From positions 868,001 through 932,000 of the forward strand of contig CBDDHB010000003.1 of NCBI GenBank assembly GCA_965228165.1: a stretch of DNA of 64,000 nucleotides, read 5' to 3'. This document shows positions 60,088-64,000 of this stretch, piece by piece; position 1 is the first letter of the stretch; each line of letters starts with the position of its first letter. Under the pieces are notes generated by a model. That model searched no databases. It was not told the DNA's origin and saw only the letters and a program-made list of their open reading frames with translations. The position numbers and the translations under genes were made by a program. The stretch comes from Oleispirillum sp965228165 (GTDB taxonomy: Bacteria > Pseudomonadota > Alphaproteobacteria > Rhodospirillales > Rhodospirillaceae).

Positions 60088-61482
60088 TCATAGCAGGCTT
60101 CCCTGGCGGGGATCGGTTTTTCCCGGTTTGGCGGGTTTGGCGCCGTGGGCGACGGCGGCGACGGCGCCGTCGGCGAAGACGAGAGCGAGCGCGGCGCCCG
60201 GCGGCACGGCGGCGGCGCGGGCGAGCGGCGCGCCGGAAGCCGCGTCGCGCACCAGGACGAAGCCGCGATCGAGAACGCGGCGATAGGACAGACTCTCCAG
60301 CAGGGCGGCGCGGTGGTCGAGGCGGGCTTGCGCGGTTTCGACGCGGCGCTGGAAGGCGCGGACCAGAGCGGCCTCGGCGGTGGACAGGCGGGCGGCGGCG
60401 CGTTCGGCGACCTCGCGCGGGGTGCGCAGGCGGGCGGCGACGGAGTCCAGGCGCAGGGCGTCGCGGTCGATGCGGCGGCGGGCGGCGGCGTCCAGGCGTT
60501 CGGCGCGGTCGTCGAGGCGCTGCGTCGCCTCCGCCAACAGGCGTTCGGGTTGGGGCAGACCGCGGGCCAGGGCCTCCAGATGGCGGGCGCGGTTCTCGGT
60601 CGCCGCGACCAAGGCGCGCGGCAGGCGCGCCGCCAATTCGCCGACGCGGGCAAGAAGATCCAGGCGCACCGGCACCGCCTTTTCCGCCGCGCCGGTGGGA
60701 GTGGGTGCGCGCAGGTCGGCGGCGAAGTCGATCAGGGTGGTGTCGGTCTCGTGCCCGACCGCCGAGATCAGGGGAATGGAGCAGGCGGAAGCGACGCGGA
60801 CCACGATTTCCTCGTTGAACGGCCACAGATCCTCCAGACTGCCGCCGCCACGCGCGACGATCAGCAGATCCGGGCGGGGAATCGGCCCGTCGGGCGGCAG
60901 GGCGTCGAAACCGGCGATCGCGGCGGCGATTTCGGCGGCGGCGCCTTCGCCCTGCACCCGAACCGGCCAGAGCAGCACATGGCGGGGAAAGCGTTCGCGT
61001 AGGCGGTGCAGGATGTCGCGGATCACCGCGCCGGTGGGCGAGGTGACGACGCCGATGACGGTGGGCAGGGCGGGGATCGGGCGCTTGCGCTCGGCGGCGA
61101 ACAGACCCTCGGCGGCGAGTTTCCGCTTGCGCTCCTCCAGCAGTTTCAGCAGCGCGCCCTCGCCCGCCACCTCGATCGATTCGACGATCATCTGATACTG
61201 CGACCGCGCGCCATAGGTGGTGAGGCGGCCGGTGGCGATCACCTCCAACCCGTCCTCGGGGCGAACCGACATGCGGGCGAGCGAACCGCGCCAGATCACC
61301 GCCTCCAGCACCGCGTGGGCGTCCTTCAGCCGCAGATAGCAGTGTCCGGAAGCGACCACCTTGGGCTGGGAGATCTCGCCCCGCACCCGCACCAGGCCGA
61401 AGGCGCTTTCGATGCTTGCCTTCAGCGCGGCGGCAAGGCCGCTGACCGACAGATCGGGCTGGTTATGGGTGGATTCGGCCAT
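60088..61482 (-). CDS. xseA: exodeoxyribonuclease VII large subunit
   Basis: Protein of 464 residues. An N-terminal OB-fold (VRGEISQPKVVASGHCYLRLKDAHAVLEAVIWRG) is followed by the catalytic region with VITSPTGAVIRDI-like VVTSPTGAVIRDILHRL and LIVARGGGSLEDLWPFNEE, then a long coiled coil (about 275-410) and a C-terminal tail. It degrades single-stranded DNA with the small subunit XseB, which is not in the window. Start ATG 61482, 98 bases from divergent purD. Confidence 0.96.
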   Translation of the reverse strand: MAESTHNQPDLSVSGLAAALKASIESAFGLVRVRGEISQPKVVASGHCYLRLKDAHAVLEAVIWRGSLARMSVRPEDGLEVIATGRLTTYGARSQYQMIVESIEVAGEGALLKLLEERKRKLAAEGLFAAERKRPIPALPTVIGVVTSPTGAVIRDILHRLRERFPRHVLLWPVRVQGEGAAAEIAAAIAGFDALPPDGPIPRPDLLIVARGGGSLEDLWPFNEEIVVRVASACSIPLISAVGHETDTTLIDFAADLRAPTPTGAAEKAVPVRLDLLARVGELAARLPRALVAATENRARHLEALARGLPQPERLLAEATQRLDDRAERLDAAARRRIDRDALRLDSVAARLRTPREVAERAAARLSTAEAALVRAFQRRVETAQARLDHRAALLESLSYRRVLDRGFVLVRDAASGAPLARAAAVPPGAALALVFADGAVAAVAHGAKPAKPGKTDPRQGSLL

Positions 61483-61580
61483 GGTCCGGACGCTGGAAAA
61501 AACCGGGAAACGCGGCGGGACTTGCCCCGCCTTCGCGATCGATTACACTCTGGCAGGCAATCGCGCAAAGGGGAAGTCGC

Positions 61581-62855
61581 ATGAAGATTCTGGTGGTGGG
61601 TTCGGGCGGTCGGGAACACGCGCTGTGCGCGGCGATCAAGGCGTCGCCTCTGTGTTCCGAACTCGTCTGCGCGCCGGGAAACGCAGGCATCGCCGAGGTG
61701 GCGACCTACCCGCCGGTCGCGGCGATGGACATTCCCGGAATCGTCGCCCTGGCCCGGGAAAAGGCGATCGATCTGGTGATGGTGGGACCGGAGGGACCGC
61801 TGGTGGCGGGCTTGGTGGATGCTCTGGCCGCCGCCGGAATCAAGGCGGTCGGGCCGACCGCCGCGGCGGCGCGGCTGGAGGGTTCGAAGGGCTTCATGAA
61901 GGACTTCTGCGCCCGCCACGGCATTCCCACCGCCGCCTATGCCCGCTTCACCGACGCGGCGGCGGCGAAGGATTACGTGCGCGCCCAGGGCGCGCCGATC
62001 GTGGTCAAGGCCGACGGACTGGCGGCGGGCAAGGGGGTGGTGGTCGCGGCGACCGTGGACGAAGCGCTGGCCGCCATCGACCTGATGATGACCGAGCGCG
62101 CCTTCGGCGATGCGGGCGGCGAACTGGTGATCGAGGAATTCCTGGCGGGCGAGGAAGCGAGCTTCTTCGCCCTGATCGACGGCAAGACGGCGATTCCCCT
62201 GGGCGCGGCGCAGGACCACAAGGCGGTGGGCGACGGCGATATCGGCCCCAATACCGGCGGCATGGGGGCCTACGCTCCGGCGCCGGTGATGACGCAAGCC
62301 GTCGTCGCCGAGGTGATGGAGCGGATCGTCCGCCCCACCGTCGCGGGCATGGCGGCGGAAGGCTGCCACTTCGCCGGGGTGCTGTTCGCCGGACTGATGA
62401 TCACCGCCAAGGGGCCGCGCCTGATCGAATTCAACGTCCGCTTCGGCGACCCCGAATGCCAGGTGCTGATGAGCCGTCTGAAGTCCGATGTGGTGCCGCT
62501 GCTGGCGGCGGTTCCGGACCAGGGGCTCGACCGGATCGAGCCGGAATGGCGGGACGAGGCGGCTCTGGTGGTGGTGATGGCGGCCAGGGGATACCCCGGC
62601 GAGCCGATGAAGGGGACCGAAATCCGGGGACTCGCCGCCGCCAACGCGGAGGAAGGGGTGCGAGTGTTCCACGCCGGAACCCGCGCCGAAGGGAATCGGA
62701 TTCTCGCCGACGGCGGGCGGGTTCTGGGGGTGACGGCGCGCGGCGCCGACGTACGCGAGGCGCAGGCGCGCGCCTATGCGGCGGTGGATCGCATCGACTG
62801 GCCGGAAGGATTCTGCCGCCGCGATATCGGCTGGCGGGCGCTGGCGCCCAGGTAA
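61581..62855 (+). CDS. purD: phosphoribosylamine-glycine ligase
   Basis: Protein of 424 residues, ATP-grasp enzyme making GAR in purine synthesis. N-terminal MKILVVGSGGREHALCAAIKAS, GPEGPLVAGLVDAL, the ATP-grasp core IVVKADGLAAGKGVVVA and the signature RFGDPECQVLMSRL (about 290-303). AAGGGGAAG precedes the ATG. Complete and typical; divergent from xseA. Confidence 0.98.
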   Translation: MKILVVGSGGREHALCAAIKASPLCSELVCAPGNAGIAEVATYPPVAAMDIPGIVALAREKAIDLVMVGPEGPLVAGLVDALAAAGIKAVGPTAAAARLEGSKGFMKDFCARHGIPTAAYARFTDAAAAKDYVRAQGAPIVVKADGLAAGKGVVVAATVDEALAAIDLMMTERAFGDAGGELVIEEFLAGEEASFFALIDGKTAIPLGAAQDHKAVGDGDIGPNTGGMGAYAPAPVMTQAVVAEVMERIVRPTVAGMAAEGCHFAGVLFAGLMITAKGPRLIEFNVRFGDPECQVLMSRLKSDVVPLLAAVPDQGLDRIEPEWRDEAALVVVMAARGYPGEPMKGTEIRGLAAANAEEGVRVFHAGTRAEGNRILADGGRVLGVTARGADVREAQARAYAAVDRIDWPEGFCRRDIGWRALAPR

Positions 62856-63039
62856 CGACCGGAAAGATAACACCTTCCTGAGCTTTTCCCCCTCAGCGCG
62901 CGAATCCAGGCGGACGCGGCGCGGAGAATCCGCTTGCATGCGGGGCTGTGCGCTCGGTATCAAGGCCAGGGGTATGCCGTCTCCGGGCCGCGTTTCCCAG
63001 GATGTGGGGGCTGAATCTCTGTGCTAGACTGAGTAGATT

Positions 63040-63049
63040 GTTACGTAAC
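63040..63049. promoter_or_regulatory. palindrome in the region upstream of the HD-GYP gene
   Basis: GTTACGTAAC is a perfect 10-base palindrome in a 265-base gap between purD and the HD-GYP gene. GCTAGACT about 20 bases upstream could be a -10-like element. The rest of the gap shows no gene. Confidence 0.35.
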
Positions 63050-63120
63050 GCCCGCCGGAAAGAGCGGGGATCGGACCGGGACAGGGAGCCCGCCGGAGGC
63101 CATCCGGGCTTCGGGAGTGT

Positions 63121-64000
63121 GTGGTAGTAAGGCCAAAGATTCTCGTAGCGTGCCAGGACCGTGCGACTCGGCAGCGGATCGCCGAGACGATGCGTTTCCG
63201 TTACCGCGCGGTCGCCGTGGAGGACGGGTGGCTGGCGCTGCATCTGGTCAACACCGCCGATTTTTCCGCCATGGTCATCGCCGAACGTTTGGAGTCCTTG
63301 AGCGGACTCGACGTCGCCTATTCGGTGCGCACCAGCCACGCCAACATGGACGTGCCGATCATGCTGGTGGCGCGCCAGATCACCCCCCCACATCCGCGAG
63401 ATGCTGTCCACCGGCATCATCGACCGCTGCATCGACGAAACCGCCGAGACCGGCGCCTTCCTGTTCGAATTCAACGCGATGTGCGGCGAACGGGCGGAAC
63501 GCGCCTGGGACGATCTGGAAATCGACGTCCGCCGGGTCCTGCGCACGGCGCGGGGCGCCTATTCCTCGGTGTTCGCCAGCACCACCGCCGACATGCCGCT
63601 GGACCCCCGTCTGATCGCGAACACCGCCGATCTGGTGGTGGATGCGGTGCGGCGCGGCCACGTCACCGCAGTGATGAAGGCGTTGCAGGCGCACGAGGAC
63701 TATACCTTCGTCCATTCCTTGAGCGTCGCCTCGGTCCTGGCCTTTTTCGGGCGGGAGATCGGCATCCGCGACGGCGATCTGGGGATCATGGCGCAGGCCG
63801 GATTCGCCCACGATTTCGGCAAGCGGGTGATCTCGCACGGCATCCTCTACAAACCGGGACTTCTCGACACCGCGCAAATGGTGGTGATCCGCCGCCACGC
63901 CCTGGCGGCGGGGGAGATTCTGCGCCGCTCCGACGGCGTCCCGGCGGAGGTGATCAACGTCGCCGAGCGCCACCACGAACGGATGGACGGCACCGGCTAC
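63121..64000 (+). pseudogene. response regulator with HD-GYP domain (c-di-GMP phosphodiesterase-like), frame broken and cut by the window end
   Basis: Starts at a GTG (63121) and reads a receiver-like N-terminus (RPKILVACQDRATRQRIAETMRFRYRAVAVEDGW). After a run of seven C (63392-63398) the frame changes. Dropping one C rejoins ITPHIREMLSTGIIDRC. The second part has the HD-GYP domain: HSLSVASVLAFFG, AGFAHDFGKRVISHGIL with the metal-binding HD pair, and RHHERMDGTGY just at position 64000. HD-GYP domains hydrolyse c-di-GMP. The C-terminus is outside the window. A sequencing error in the C7 run is the simplest explanation of the break. Confidence 0.8.

Overview
The window is high-GC bacterial chromosome with tightly packed genes, many ATGA/GTGA start-stop overlaps and strong Shine-Dalgarno starts. 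Gene content and order point to an alphaproteobacterium, most likely Rhodospirillales. The evidence is the tsaB-rimI, mucR, fur, olsBA, miaB-phoH-ybeY-corC-lnt-XRE-metK-trmB order, a MucR/Ros regulator, ornithine-lipid genes, a DUF1491 gene, and the mosaic repeats typical of alphaproteobacterial intergenic DNA. The genus is not determined.

Layout. 0-3 kb: an operon for a Tat-exported sulfide-dehydrogenase-like flavoprotein (frame broken in a G7 run), a small membrane protein and a TAXI substrate-binding protein. 3-7.3 kb: a YecA-family protein, a GSC-motif SGNH-like protein, a GNAT, a divergent tyrosine phenol-lyase/tryptophanase-type lyase, repeats and tRNA-Ser(GGA). 7.5-10.7 kb: a small membrane protein, lepA, and an XRE regulator with a histone-like tail divergent from a small Cys-containing protein. 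10.7-18.1 kb (minus): the translation operon thrS-infC-[CheZ-like]-rpmI-rplT-pheS-pheT. 18.2-21.2 kb: two glycosyltransferases and a divergent hydrolase. 21.2-33.6 kb (minus): tsaB-rimI, mucR, fur, olsB-olsA, miaB-phoH-ybeY-corC-lnt, an XRE regulator, metK-trmB. 33.6-37.3 kb: D-Ala-D-Ala dipeptidase, nitroreductase, polysaccharide deacetylase, and ribB behind an FMN riboswitch. 37.3-42.8 kb (plus): a degenerate P1B-ATPase and ubiT-ubiU-ubiV for oxygen-independent ubiquinone synthesis. 42.8-46.5 kb: accessory island with vapBC and a Vsr/m5C-methyltransferase/Eco29kI-type restriction system, bounded by related repeats. 46.5-49.2 kb: a broken thioesterase, a small exported protein, a signal-less M23 peptidase and a broken J-domain gene. 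49.4-55.8 kb: cobalamin corrin-ring genes (cobM divergent from cbiX-cobH-cobL-cobI-cbiG/cobJ). 56-64 kb: DUF1491, a COG4315-type secreted protein, a DctP-like binding protein, a pseudoreceiver protein, an exported M23 peptidase, xseA, purD, and a 5' part of an HD-GYP response regulator broken in a C7 run and cut by the window end.

How it fits together. Most of the window is housekeeping: translation, tRNA and rRNA maturation, SAM synthesis, lipoprotein acylation, outer-membrane lipids and purines. Facultatively anaerobic life is suggested by ubiTUV, by a cobalamin set that mixes CbiX/CbiG with CobI/J/L/M names, and by the sulfide-dehydrogenase-like operon. The accessory DNA is concentrated at 42.8-49.4 kb. 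A palindromic mosaic repeat family with at least eight substantial copies sits at gene ends throughout. It supplies terminator-like hairpins, flanks the vapBC and restriction modules, and apparently supplies the first codons of one M23 peptidase.

Caution: four genes have reading frames that break, two of them by one extra base in a seven-base C/G run. These could be assembly errors rather than true pseudogenes.
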